Assembly (NCBI GenBank): GCA_011389535.1
Contig: JAABUE010000007.1
Coordinates: forward strand, 1-42,446
From: Anaerolineales bacterium
GTDB taxonomy: Bacteria > Chloroflexota > Anaerolineae > Anaerolineales > Villigracilaceae
Direction of reading: 5' to 3'
Length of the DNA stretch: 42,446 nt
The notes under the pieces are model-generated. The model saw only the letters and a program-made list of their open reading frames with translations, was not told the DNA's origin and ran no database searches. Numbering within the stretch: position 1 is the first letter of the stretch; the number at the start of each line of letters is the position of its first letter. This document shows positions 1-7,738 of the stretch, one piece after another. A program made the translations under genes and the position numbers.

Positions 1-235
1 ATGAAAGTAACTGCTGATAAAAACGGGTCGCACCTTCTTTCCCATGCCAGCTGGTACCACTATTCACAACCGTATACACGCAATCTTCGGTGAGCGTTTC
101 CATCAAGCCGGGAATGTCCCGTCGATCTTCGGCGATTGAGTGGGCAATCCATAACTTTCGGATGGCGGCGTATTCATCAGGGTCTATTTTTCGACGGAGC
201 AAACTAACGACTTCCACACGCAGGCCATCTTTCAT
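1..235 (-). CDS. SnoaL-like / NTF2-fold protein, 3' part missing
   Basis: Partial gene running off the left edge; 78 codons are visible and the C-terminus is outside the window. The ATG at 233-235 is preceded on the minus strand by GAGGAG about 5 bases upstream, which fixes the start. The visible protein begins MKDGLRVEV, and residues 35-78 (IAHSIAEDRRDIPGLMETL, then EDCVYTVV and a GTSWHGKEGATRFY stretch) have the pattern of a SnoaL-like/NTF2 alpha-plus-beta barrel: a helix, a DIPGLMETLTEDCVY strand entry and the WHGKEGA turn. Members of this fold are diverse (polyketide cyclases, small hydrolases, ligand-binding proteins), so the substrate cannot be named. Nothing in the neighbourhood narrows it. 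Confidence 0.6.
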   Translation of the reverse strand, partial: MKDGLRVEVVSLLRRKIDPDEYAAIRKLWIAHSIAEDRRDIPGLMETLTEDCVYTVVNSGTSWHGKEGATRFYQQLLS

Positions 236-340
236 ATAAATCTCCTCTGTAATCAAACCCAGGATCCATACTTGTGAAGTAAATCTACCACTTGCTCTGT
301 TTCCTGAACCTTCCCTTGGATCGATCGTAAGCAACGTTTT

Positions 341-437
341 CTAGTGCCGCAACTAGTTAATATTGTAGGGCTACTTTTAATTTTGTCGTTTGAACTGCGG
401 CAATTTACCCTACATCCTTAGATTGTTGCGGTACTAG
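341..437. repeat. Imperfect terminal inverted repeat, MITE-like (97 bp)
   Basis: The ends are CTAGTGCCGCAAC (341-353) and GTTGCGGTACTAG (425-437), inverted copies with one mismatch in 13. Further in, ATTGTAGGG and the inverse of CCCTACAT are also opposed. Both ends finish in CTAG, which could be part of the element or a 4-bp target duplication. It encodes nothing. The size and ends fit a small non-autonomous element or a long hairpin; no second copy is visible in the window. Confidence 0.5.
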
Positions 438-567
438 CTGTCGTATTCTTCTGATAGAGTTTCACTTCCTTCTTGAGCAGAGGAAACGGCAGCCGTTTTT
501 TGAAAAAACAAGAGAAGAACCCGCTGCAAATCAGGAGAATCGGTCGGTTTCGGTTTTCCCAAAAGCA

Positions 568-598
568 CTGACCAAAATATATCGAAACATTATATAAT
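568..598 (+). promoter_or_regulatory. Probable promoter of the DUF72 gene, leaderless transcript
   Basis: A perfect TATAAT at 593-598 ends 7 bases before the ATG at 606, so the expected transcription start falls at or next to the A of the ATG. A possible -35 CTGACC is at 568-573, with a long 19-bp spacer. No Shine-Dalgarno sequence precedes the ATG, consistent with a leaderless mRNA. Confidence 0.45.
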
Positions 599-605
599 CA
601 TTATA

Positions 606-1484
606 ATGAATTTCTATACAGGTTGTCCAATTTGGTCGTTCAAAGGCTGGGTAGGGAATTTCTACCCGGAAGGCACCAAACCCGGCGATTTCCTGCACGA
701 GTATACTCTGCGATTAACGACGGTCGAAGGTAACACTACTTTTTACGCCGTCCCATCGACAAAAACCATCCAGGGTTGGGCTGCAGAGATGGTGGAGGGT
801 TTCCGCTTCTGTCCAAAACTGCCCCGTACGATCAGCCATGCAGGCAATCTAAGCGAGCATATCGAAGAAGCGCTTACATTTGTGGAAATCATGAGCGAAC
901 TCGGGTCCAACCTTGGACCAATGTTCCTGCAACTGCCTCCGCGTTACTCACCTCGGCAGTTCGAGGATTTGAAAGCCTTCCTGCAAACCTGGCCGAAAAA
1001 ATACCGGTTGGCTGTCGAAGTCCGTCACCTGGACTGGTTCGACGCACCCCATCACGATTCGCTCAACCAACTCCTAAGCGAACATAACATGGCGCGTGTT
1101 GTGATCGATACACGCCCCATCCGCGATTTGAAAGGAGATAAGATCCTACGTGGCAGCGTTTACGAGAGCCTGCTCCAGGCCCGCGAGCGTAAGCCGAATG
1201 TGCCCGTTATTCCCGAGAATACAGCGGATTTTGTTTTTGTGCGCTATATAGGTCATCCAGATATGCAAATCAATCTGCCGTTCTTGAGTGAGTGGGGAGA
1301 TTTTGTGGCAAAGCAGCTCAGCCAGGGGTTGGATGTATTCGTGTTTTGTCATTCCCCTGAAAATTTGACCGCACCCCGGCTGTGTCGAACGCTGTATCAG
1401 CGCGTTGCTGCTCAAATCAAGATCCCACCCTTGCCCTGGGACGAAATCGATGCCAGCACATTCGAGCAGGGGCGCTTGTTCTAA
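606..1484 (+). CDS. DUF72 (YecE-family) protein
   Basis: 292 residues, normal length for DUF72 proteins, which fold as TIM barrels related to sugar isomerases; their reaction is not established. The protein opens with the family's usual first strand (YTGCPIWSFKGWVGNFY), followed by the EGNTTFYAVPS motif near residues 40-50, LGPMFLQLPPRY near 103-114, LAVEVRHLDWF near 137-147, and the C-terminal pair FVRYIGH and VFVFCHSPEN. All the recognisable DUF72 blocks are present and uninterrupted, so the gene appears intact. There is no signal peptide, so it should be cytosolic. The ATG has no Shine-Dalgarno sequence and lies about 7 bases after a perfect -10 box, suggesting leaderless translation. Confidence 0.85.
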   Translation: MNFYTGCPIWSFKGWVGNFYPEGTKPGDFLHEYTLRLTTVEGNTTFYAVPSTKTIQGWAAEMVEGFRFCPKLPRTISHAGNLSEHIEEALTFVEIMSELGSNLGPMFLQLPPRYSPRQFEDLKAFLQTWPKKYRLAVEVRHLDWFDAPHHDSLNQLLSEHNMARVVIDTRPIRDLKGDKILRGSVYESLLQARERKPNVPVIPENTADFVFVRYIGHPDMQINLPFLSEWGDFVAKQLSQGLDVFVFCHSPENLTAPRLCRTLYQRVAAQIKIPPLPWDEIDASTFEQGRLF

Positions 1485-1546
1485 TGGCTACAGCAGCGTG
1501 GGAACAAAGTTACTCTCTCCTGCGTTTATGGTTTACAGGGATAAAA

Positions 1547-2263
1547 ATGACCAAATTCGCCCCTCTTTTATTGCTAACAGTCATCCTGACCAGTGCCTGT
1601 TCTGCCATACCAGAGCCGCCTCCGGTCGTGCTGGCGCTTGAAGAACCGCGGCAGCCCTTTCAGTCCGGGGTAGAGATCGCTAAACCGACCTACACGCCGG
1701 TCCCAACTGCCATGTTGACATCCACCCCGCCTCCACCGACTGACATGCCTGCTTCCGTTCCGACAGATGTAAGCACGGCCCCTGTCTTTGCCGAGGATGC
1801 TTTCGTCGTGATTGAAAACCTGCCTTCTTCTGCAGGAAATGGATATGACTCAACCACCCAGTATGACAGTCCGCCTGGCTATAGCGGCTCAAAATACATC
1901 CAGGTGGACATTTCTGAGCAGCACATGTACGTTTACGAAGGGGATGCCCTGGTATACAGTTTTATCGCTTCGACCGGGATGGGGAACTCGACCCGCGTCG
2001 GGACATTTAGCGTGCTCAACAAAATCCCCAACGCCTACGGTGCGACCTGGAACATCTGGATGCCCAACTGGCTGGGCATCTACTGGTCAGGTAGCCTGCA
2101 AAACGGTATCCACGCATTGCCCATCCTGTCCAATGGTGCGACCCTTTGGGCCGGTTATCTGGGCACACCCATCTCTTACGGATGCGTGGTATTGGACACC
2201 TACGATGCCCAGGTGCTCTATGATTGGGCGGATATCGGTACGCCTGTAGAAATCAGGTGGTGA
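1547..2263 (+). CDS. L,D-transpeptidase (YkuD domain) lipoprotein
   Basis: Predicted 238-residue envelope protein. The frame is open further upstream, but the ATG at 1547 has AGGG six bases before it and begins a lipoprotein signal (MTKFAPLLLLTVILTSAC), so I choose it. After the cysteine comes a Pro/Thr-rich linker to about residue 65, then a YkuD domain from about residue 108 (KYIQVDISEQHMYVYEG). YkuD enzymes make 3-3 cross-links in peptidoglycan or attach proteins to it, through an acyl-enzyme on cysteine. The catalytic pattern is H189-x2-P ... S210-Y-G-C213; the family usually has SHGC followed by an Arg two residues later, while here Tyr replaces that His and Val replaces the Arg. The nucleophilic Cys and distal His remain, so activity is plausible. 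Confidence 0.85.
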   Translation: MTKFAPLLLLTVILTSACSAIPEPPPVVLALEEPRQPFQSGVEIAKPTYTPVPTAMLTSTPPPPTDMPASVPTDVSTAPVFAEDAFVVIENLPSSAGNGYDSTTQYDSPPGYSGSKYIQVDISEQHMYVYEGDALVYSFIASTGMGNSTRVGTFSVLNKIPNAYGATWNIWMPNWLGIYWSGSLQNGIHALPILSNGATLWAGYLGTPISYGCVVLDTYDAQVLYDWADIGTPVEIRW

Positions 2264-2281
2264 GACATGGATTTTTATGAC

Positions 2282-2311
2282 AAAGAGCGTGGTTTGTTTC
2301 CACGCTCTTTT
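2282..2311. terminator. Bidirectional terminator hairpin
   Basis: Perfect 11-bp stem AAAGAGCGTGG / CCACGCTCTTT with a 7-base loop, flanked by A- and T-rich ends. It lies between the convergent L,D-transpeptidase and small lipoprotein genes and can serve both. Confidence 0.8.
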
Positions 2312-2328
2312 CAATCGATCGCAAGTGG

Positions 2329-2811
2329 CTATTGACTGGCTAACTGTAAAAATTCATCCAGTGTTGTTATCAGGGGGCGCAGATCTTCTGTCAGTGTCGT
2401 GTCAGTAGCCTGAACGGTATATGTTCGGCCATCCATCTCAACGTTCAGTTCATAGTTATAACAATCTGCACACACGCCATCCGCCCGGCCTGTCTCAAAC
2501 GGGCAGGCTTGAACCAGCAAATTTCTGATCGGCTCGACATGATCTTCCGGGATCATAATCTGCTTGTCTACAGCAGGTTGTTCGCTCTGGACTATCAAGC
2601 TGCCATTGCTATGTAAGGTCAGCATCTGGTCGAAGCCCGCGATGCCGCCGGTGCGGTGATATTCGATCGTCCAACTTGAAGGAGGGCTGCAAGATGCGTC
2701 TGCTAATTGTGTTGGAGTTCCGAGTTGCTCCGGTGCTGGGGTGCTTTCTGGAGCCGCGCCACAGGCTGACAAAAGGATACTGATTAGAAGAAGGGAAATT
2801 ATTTTAGACAT
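2329..2811 (-). CDS. Small lipoprotein of unknown function
   Basis: 160 residues. The N-terminus MSKIISLLLISILLSACGAA is a clear lipoprotein signal with the lipid cysteine at residue 17, followed by a short Pro/Thr linker. The mature part (WTIEYHRTGGIAGFDQMLTL, an SNGSLIV strand pair, and a late CPF...CADCYNYEL segment) has paired cysteines that could form disulfides outside the cytoplasm. I recognise no named domain; the pattern of TGGIAGFDQ plus a short beta-rich body is one I associate with uncharacterised Chloroflexota secreted proteins, but that is inference. It is divergent from the next gene over a 68-bp gap with overlapping -10 boxes. Confidence 0.7.
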   Translation of the reverse strand: MSKIISLLLISILLSACGAAPESTPAPEQLGTPTQLADASCSPPSSWTIEYHRTGGIAGFDQMLTLHSNGSLIVQSEQPAVDKQIMIPEDHVEPIRNLLVQACPFETGRADGVCADCYNYELNVEMDGRTYTVQATDTTLTEDLRPLITTLDEFLQLASQ

Positions 2812-2844
2812 AACTGATAACCTATAGACTTTCTGTCCTTATTC

Positions 2845-2854
2845 ATTATATAAT
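2845..2854. promoter_or_regulatory. Overlapping divergent -10 boxes
   Basis: The sequence ATTATATAAT reads TATAAT on the plus strand at 2849-2854 and TATAAT on the minus strand at 2845-2850. It is placed so that one serves the membrane protein gene at 2880 and the other the lipoprotein gene at 2811. The -35 boxes are not clear, so this is a suggestion. Confidence 0.35.
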
Positions 2855-2879
2855 ACTTACACAGATACAGGAGCGGGAA

Positions 2880-3278
2880 ATGATTATTAACTACTGGAAA
2901 CACATTGCAGCCATTTGTACCTTAATTCCGATCGTTATCATCCTTTGTTCCCTGTACGCTTATCATGCTAATGAGAAGAGAGCACCTGATGATCCCGAGA
3001 AAAAGATTTTTTCTCCCTATTCTATCTGGCTTGTGCCTTTTACTGTGCCACTTTTGATCGTTGTCAATCTTATTTTCTTGATTCTGACTAGCCTGGCATT
3101 TGGTTTCTTTCTCGTTCTATTCCCCTTTGCATTGCTGCTCTTGCGCAGGCCCTTCCTGATTCAATGGATATTAAAACATGCACTAAATATAGGGAACAAG
3201 GTATTGAAGGTCAACACCGAATTGCTGAGAGTGGTCGGTTTTTACCCAGCCGCCCGCATAAAGCTCCAATACGAGTGA
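2880..3278 (+). CDS. Small membrane protein of unknown function
   Basis: 132 residues with AGGAG six bases before the ATG. Hydrophobic segments at about residues 8-28, 50-70 and 71-88 indicate two or three membrane spans, and the C-terminal 40 residues are amphipathic and basic (LRRPFLIQWILKHALNIGNK). No catalytic motif or known domain is recognisable. It is transcribed alone, convergent with the next gene. The function is unknown. Confidence 0.6.
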   Translation: MIINYWKHIAAICTLIPIVIILCSLYAYHANEKRAPDDPEKKIFSPYSIWLVPFTVPLLIVVNLIFLILTSLAFGFFLVLFPFALLLLRRPFLIQWILKHALNIGNKVLKVNTELLRVVGFYPAARIKLQYE

Positions 3279-3377
3279 CTGTTTCATGTACGGGAAAAAC
3301 GGCGCAACTTCTCAAACAAAGGGGGAAAGTGGGGTCCCTCCACATCCCGCTTTACCGAAGAGAGACTGAATTTATTT

Positions 3378-3860
3378 CTAATCGGGGAACTGCCGGCCAT
3401 ACGGTATCAGTAACAAAAATCCAATCCCGATCACGATTTCCCCCAAGACCACACCGGTCGCTTGCACAGGGCCAAAAACAGGGACGGCCGGCGGCGTATG
3501 TGTGCCCATCCCAAAAACGTCTGCCATCCCGGCAAAGACACTGATCACATAACCGGTGCTCACCAGGCGCAGCCCAATATCCGCGCCGATGCTGCGCTGG
3601 TTGCCATTCCACAGCGCCAGCAAACCGATGTATCCACCGAGGCAGATGATCGCCAGCCCCACCAGGAAGACAGCAATCTGCACGAAGCCTACCACCGGGC
3701 TGCGGTCCCAGCCCAGCCAGTCTGGCTTTGCGCCGACGATAAAGACGAAGAAACCGGTTAGGGTAATAATCAAACCCGTGCGAATCCGCATCCGCGAGAG
3801 CGGTTTTTGAATGCCCCCTGCATCGAACAACTGCGATTTTCTACTGAGTGTATTGTTCAT
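3378..3860 (-). CDS. Four-span membrane protein, coupled to the M19 dipeptidase gene
   Basis: 160 residues. I choose the ATG at 3858-3860 because it overlaps the stop codon of the upstream dipeptidase gene (ATGA), a translational-coupling arrangement; the open frame continues 12 codons further but without support. Hydrophobic segments lie at about residues 27-45, 56-83, 92-115 and 132-154, with a cytosolic N-terminal tail. Loops contain conserved-looking PDWLGWDRSP and GMGTHTPPAVPVFGP motifs. I know no function; the family appears restricted, and coupling suggests co-production with the dipeptidase rather than a shared reaction. Confidence 0.7.
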   Translation of the reverse strand: MNNTLSRKSQLFDAGGIQKPLSRMRIRTGLIITLTGFFVFIVGAKPDWLGWDRSPVVGFVQIAVFLVGLAIICLGGYIGLLALWNGNQRSIGADIGLRLVSTGYVISVFAGMADVFGMGTHTPPAVPVFGPVQATGVVLGEIVIGIGFLLLIPYGRQFPD

Positions 3861-4951
3861 AAAGCAGGTAAACTCCTGTGAAGCACATCGATCCAATTCC
3901 CGCCCAGAACAGCCGCGGCCTCCTCCTGGGAGTATCCGCGAGCCAACAACAACGGTACCAGTTTTTGTAAATCTGCGATCGTATCGATCTCATTTGGCGT
4001 GGACTGCAGGCCAAAGCCGCCATCAAAATCTGTGCCAATCCCCACATGACGGGCATCCCCGGCCAGTTGGCAGATGTGGTCAATATGGTCCACAAGCCTT
4101 TCGATACCGACTTCTTCGCGACTGCTTTTTCCCCTCAACCAGCCATCTTTGAGGAACGTATTGAAGGGAACCACGCCAATGATACCATCCCGCTCAAGGA
4201 TACCATGAATAACCCGGTCTGAGAGATGACGGTTAAACTCATGCCCTGGCATCAAAGCCAGGCAATTCCCATGCGTTACAACAATGTGCCCGGGGTATAT
4301 GTCCAGGGACTCCAGGGCTGCGGGCTCGTCCATATGCGACAGGTCAAGGGTAAACTCGTGATCCGCCATGGCAGCCAGCAGACTGCGACCCTCGTCCGTC
4401 AGCGGGCCGGGTTCTTTGGTGCCGCCGCAGAAACGGGTTCCTGCCCAGGCGGGTCCGATAAAGCGCAGACCCAAGCCCGACCAGTCTTCCAGCTCGTCGA
4501 GCCGGGTGATGCACTCTGCTCCTTCCATCAACGGCAGCAAGCCGACCGGGTAGCCTCCCACAGCCGGATTCGCTTTTTGTTGGCTGGCGAGCACCTCGTC
4601 CAGGTCGGATGCGGAGCGGATGAAACGGAACTTGTCCGGGTGGTCGTCGGTCAGCCGGTGGTACAAGTCCATTTGCTGGCGATATTGTTTATTTGCTTCT
4701 TCAAAGGTCTTGTAGACATAGGTTTCCCACTCGTAGGCCCAGCGGGCAGGCGTGGAGAAGAGCGTGGCAAAAATGACGGCTACTTCCCCTTGCTGGTATT
4801 CTGGCCAACCCAGCAAGGTATCACCGTTGCGCTCCACCGTCAGACCGCCTTTTTCAAGGCGGCGAGTCTCTTCGACAGACCTTAAGTAATCCCGTCCAAA
4901 GGACAGGATGTTCCAGGCCAGGTCTTGATGTGAGTCAACGATAGGGGGCAT
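3857..4951 (-). CDS. Membrane dipeptidase family protein (peptidase M19)
   Basis: 364 residues from the ATG at 4949-4951. M19 enzymes are two-zinc hydrolases of dipeptides on an amidohydrolase-type barrel. The opening MPPIVDSHQDLAWN carries the H-x-D metal pair; EGAE near residue 130, VVTHGN and the TDFDGG turn match the other ligand regions. The start is debatable: the frame is open to an ATG at 4990 that overlaps the S1 stop codon (TAATG) with GGAAGAG upstream, adding 13 residues, but those codons run through a strong terminator hairpin, and the family's proteins begin at MPPIVDSH. There is no signal peptide, so the enzyme is probably cytosolic. It may act on D-amino-acid dipeptides, but the substrate is unknown. 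Confidence 0.85.
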   Translation of the reverse strand: MPPIVDSHQDLAWNILSFGRDYLRSVEETRRLEKGGLTVERNGDTLLGWPEYQQGEVAVIFATLFSTPARWAYEWETYVYKTFEEANKQYRQQMDLYHRLTDDHPDKFRFIRSASDLDEVLASQQKANPAVGGYPVGLLPLMEGAECITRLDELEDWSGLGLRFIGPAWAGTRFCGGTKEPGPLTDEGRSLLAAMADHEFTLDLSHMDEPAALESLDIYPGHIVVTHGNCLALMPGHEFNRHLSDRVIHGILERDGIIGVVPFNTFLKDGWLRGKSSREEVGIERLVDHIDHICQLAGDARHVGIGTDFDGGFGLQSTPNEIDTIADLQKLVPLLLARGYSQEEAAAVLGGNWIDVLHRSLPAL

Positions 4952-4957
4952 AAGAAG

Positions 4958-4986
4958 AAAGAGCGCACCGGATCGGTGCGCTCTTT
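4958..4986 (-). terminator. Terminator of the S1 gene
   Basis: Perfect 13-bp stem AAAGAGCGCACCG / CGGTGCGCTCTTT with a 3-base loop, beginning only four bases after the S1 stop codon and followed on the minus strand by CTTCTT. It ends six bases before the chosen ATG of the dipeptidase, which is an unusually tight arrangement. Confidence 0.7.
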
Positions 4987-4989
4987 GCA

Positions 4990-6351
4990 TTACTCTTCCG
5001 GTTCGGCAGGCGGTTCATCCGACGGGGCGGGTTCAGGTTCTGTGTTGCTCTCTTCAGCAGGTATTTCTTCTGCAATTTCTTCAGTTTCTTCAACAATTTC
5101 TTCTGCAATCTCTTCAGTTTCTTCTGCTTCAGCCATATCTAACCGGTCTATTTCCTGCGCCAGCAACTTGAAGTCTTTGTCAGCAAAAGCGGCTGAATCG
5201 ACCTTGCGGAGGCTCAAACCGATACGGTGCTGTTCGGGGTCGATACGAATGATGCGCAGGGCAACCGTTTCGCCTTCCTTGAGCGCTTCTTTGGGATGCT
5301 CGATGCGGGTTTCACTGATCTCGGAAATATGGATCAGGCCTTCGACATCACCTTCAAGGCGGGCAAACGCGCCAAACTTGGTCAGGCGGGTAACTACGCC
5401 TTCCACCAACTGGCCGACGCTGAATTTTTCGATCTGGGAACGCCAGGGATCATCGCTGAGGGCGCGCAAACTCAGTCCAATGCGCTTCTTCTCGCGGTCA
5501 ACGTTGATCACTTTGACCTTGACTTCCTGCCCCACCTCCAGGATTTCGTTGGGATGCTGGATGCGTTCCCACGAAAGCTCGGAAAGATGCACCAGGCCAT
5601 CAGCGCCGTTGATGTTGACAAAAGCGCCAAAGTCGGCCAGGCTGGTTACGCGGCCGGTATAAACTTTACCTTCTTCCAACTCATCGATCACACGCTCTTT
5701 GATCGACTGGCGCGATTCACTGCCAGCAGCCCGCTCTGAACAAATCAGGCGGCGGCGGGATTTATCCACTTCGATAATGCGGACTGAAATCGGCTCGCCG
5801 ATCATCCTGGCCCAGCGCTGTTCGGGCGTTTCGCCCACAGCCTGGCTGCGCCGCAGCGCACTGATCTGCGAAGCAGGTACAAAGCCACGCAGGCCATGTA
5901 CGCCGACGATCAGGCCGCCTTTGTTATATCCGATGACCTTGCTTTCAATAACGGCATCGCTTGCCATCTGTTCTTCAACCGATGACCAGGCCATTTGCTC
6001 CTGAGCACGCTTGTAAGAAAGGACTACGTTGCCATTTGCATCTTCCGGGCTGACAATGAAAACCGGAATCTCCTGCCCCACCTCGAACGATTCACGTTCT
6101 TCGTCATCAATCACTTCCAGCTCGCGGCCAGAAATGATACCCTCAGATTTGGCACCAATGCTAACCAGGATTTGGCCTTGACTAATGCTTGCAATCATTC
6201 CCTCGCGAATCTCTCCTGCTTGAGGCAATTCAACGCTGAACGCATCATTTTTCAGCAAGGCTTCCATACTCTGGTTATTTTGGTTCACCGGCTCACCCTG
6301 CAGGTTTTCCTGTTCCCCCCCCTGCCCGGACAAATTTTCATTTTGATCCAT
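4990..6351 (-). CDS. rpsA: 30S ribosomal protein S1 type RNA-binding protein, four S1 domains
   Basis: 453 residues from the ATG at 6349-6351 (MDQNENLSGQ). The frame is open to 6417, but the promoter at 6389-6417 puts the transcript start near 6382, so the upstream start is excluded. Four S1 (OB-fold) repeats follow: the first around GMIASISQGQILVSIG, a second degenerate one around SKVIGYNKGGLIVGV, then two canonical repeats (GRVTSLADFGAFVNI ... HLSELS and GVVTRLTKFGAFARL ... HISEIS). The last 60 residues are a Glu/Ala/Pro-rich acidic tail. S1 recruits mRNA to the small ribosomal subunit; four-domain forms occur in Gram-positives and related phyla, whereas E. coli has six. Confidence 0.9.
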   Translation of the reverse strand: MDQNENLSGQGGEQENLQGEPVNQNNQSMEALLKNDAFSVELPQAGEIREGMIASISQGQILVSIGAKSEGIISGRELEVIDDEERESFEVGQEIPVFIVSPEDANGNVVLSYKRAQEQMAWSSVEEQMASDAVIESKVIGYNKGGLIVGVHGLRGFVPASQISALRRSQAVGETPEQRWARMIGEPISVRIIEVDKSRRRLICSERAAGSESRQSIKERVIDELEEGKVYTGRVTSLADFGAFVNINGADGLVHLSELSWERIQHPNEILEVGQEVKVKVINVDREKKRIGLSLRALSDDPWRSQIEKFSVGQLVEGVVTRLTKFGAFARLEGDVEGLIHISEISETRIEHPKEALKEGETVALRIIRIDPEQHRIGLSLRKVDSAAFADKDFKLLAQEIDRLDMAEAEETEEIAEEIVEETEEIAEEIPAEESNTEPEPAPSDEPPAEPEE

Positions 6352-6388
6352 CACGTTATACGACTCCGCTTTCAGATATGTAGGTTGG

Positions 6389-6417
6389 ATTATAAAGGGG
6401 ATTGTCTCAGATTGCAA
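6389..6417 (-). promoter_or_regulatory. Promoter of the S1 gene
   Basis: On the minus strand, TTGCAA (6412-6417) and a perfect TATAAT (6389-6394) are separated by exactly 17 bases. This is the best sigma-70-type promoter in the left half of the window and gives a 5' leader of about 30 bases. Confidence 0.75.
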
Positions 6418-6574
6418 CCCTGATTCGGACCGGGCATTTTAAGAGAAGTGTTGTCTATACAAAAGTATGGGCTTAAAACTATGACTTTCATTGACATTAA
6501 GCAATTCATCACGGGAAAGACCTTTAAATCGTCCATAGCCGGAGACATACATTACCTCTATACTTAAAGAAGCT

Positions 6575-7246
6575 ATGAAAAAGGTTTTTTCCTTTTACGC
6601 TATCTCGATCTTATTGGTCTTGCTGATATTAATGATAGGAAGCAAATCGATAGATGTCCACGCTCAGGATGGTGCATCCCCCACACCAACGTACGATCCA
6701 TTGAAGGAGCCTTTTGTACCGGACAATCCAACAGACTATGAGTTGGGACAAAACTGGTACTGGCACTACTGCATGCCCTGCCATGGCGACAAAGGACAGG
6801 GCCTCACCGACGAATGGCGTGGCGTCTGGGAGCCAGACCATCAAGACTGCTGGGGAAAGGGATGCCATGCTGGAGAACGGATCGAAGACAGTTTCGCTAT
6901 CCCCACCGTTGTGCCGCCGGTAGTCAGCAGTGCCAAGCTAGCCCGTTTTTCTTCCGCTCATTCACTCTACGAATACCTCAAAGCTACGCACCCGCCTCAG
7001 AGTCCTGGCTGGCTGGAAGATAAGCAATACAGGGCAATTGCGTTATATATCTTCAGCCAGAATGACAGGCCGCTTGCGGAATCAACCCTGGCTCCAACGA
7101 TCACACCGGCATACACAAACACCACATTGCCTGTAGCGGTTCCCCCCGTGGAGGACCCATCCCAACAACCAGCTATAATCATCTATGTTCTTCTTTGGGT
7201 TTTCCTGGTTGTGATGGTGATCTGGGGAATCCGAAATCGCCGCTAA
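6575..7246 (+). CDS. Membrane-anchored c-type cytochrome with CXXCH and CX4CH sites
   Basis: 223 residues. An N-terminal hydrophobic segment (about 7-24, ending VHAQ) acts as a signal peptide or anchor. The cytochrome domain begins near residue 55 (YELGQNWYWHYCMPCHGDKGQG), with a classical haem motif CMPCH. A second motif, CWGKGCH, is a CX4CH variant 30 residues later. The region resembles a class I cytochrome c half whose usual distal Met is not obvious. A Thr/Pro-rich stretch (about 165-190) leads to a C-terminal membrane span (IIIYVLLWVFLVVMVIW). The protein would sit on the outer face of the cytoplasmic membrane and carry electrons; the partner is unknown. Its stop codon directly abuts that of the convergent CBS gene. 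Confidence 0.8.
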   Translation: MKKVFSFYAISILLVLLILMIGSKSIDVHAQDGASPTPTYDPLKEPFVPDNPTDYELGQNWYWHYCMPCHGDKGQGLTDEWRGVWEPDHQDCWGKGCHAGERIEDSFAIPTVVPPVVSSAKLARFSSAHSLYEYLKATHPPQSPGWLEDKQYRAIALYIFSQNDRPLAESTLAPTITPAYTNTTLPVAVPPVEDPSQQPAIIIYVLLWVFLVVMVIWGIRNRR

Positions 7247-7657
7247 TTACTTTTTGCTCTCGCCCCAACCGCTTTCTTCCACTGCAATAAAAATATCGGT
7301 TGCGGAAATCATTCCCACCAGGGTGCCATTCTCATCCGCCACCGGCAGGTGATGGATATTATGCTTCTGCATGAACTGTGAACACTCCTTCAACGTCCAT
7401 TCCGGCTTTGCCAGGATCAACGGCCCCGACATGACCTCGCGCACCGCGGTCTCTGCCGGGTTTCGGTCTGCGGCTGCGATCTTATCACGGATATCTGTCG
7501 TTGTAACAATTCCATAAGAGGGATTATCTTCGCTGACATTCACGATCACGCTGTGGATACGGCGGCGGCGCATCAAGGTCATCGCATAAGAAACACTCGA
7601 GTCGGGATCAACGACAACTACCGGTTTGCTCATCCAAGTACGGACGGTATGTAACAT
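7247..7657 (-). CDS. CBS-domain pair protein
   Basis: 136 residues made of two CBS domains, about 5-60 (VRTWMSKPVVVVDPDSS ... GIVTTTDIRDK) and 72-130 (REVMSGPLILAKPEWTL ... LVGMISATDIFIA). Such stand-alone pairs bind adenine nucleotides and act as cytosolic energy sensors or regulatory subunits. The start is secure: GAGGAG six bases before the ATG. The motif GIVTTTDI/GMISATDI is typical. The partner cannot be deduced from the neighbours. The gene is convergent with the cytochrome gene with no bases between the stop codons. Confidence 0.85.
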   Translation of the reverse strand: MLHTVRTWMSKPVVVVDPDSSVSYAMTLMRRRRIHSVIVNVSEDNPSYGIVTTTDIRDKIAAADRNPAETAVREVMSGPLILAKPEWTLKECSQFMQKHNIHHLPVADENGTLVGMISATDIFIAVEESGWGESKK

Positions 7658-7738
7658 ATTTTCTCCTCATATCTATAAGATTGCTCTGCTTCAATTATAG
7701 CCGCTTCCCCAGTGATCTAACGTATCTTTTCAACAGGT

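Larger units (their letters stand above)
236..605. other. Intergenic region, 370 bp, between divergent genes
   Basis: No gene is supported here. The left end carries the ribosome binding site of the SnoaL-like gene. The centre holds an imperfect inverted repeat at 341..437, listed separately. The right end holds a probable promoter for the DUF72 gene at 568..598. The remainder is AT-rich with no further structure that I can support. Confidence 0.6.
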
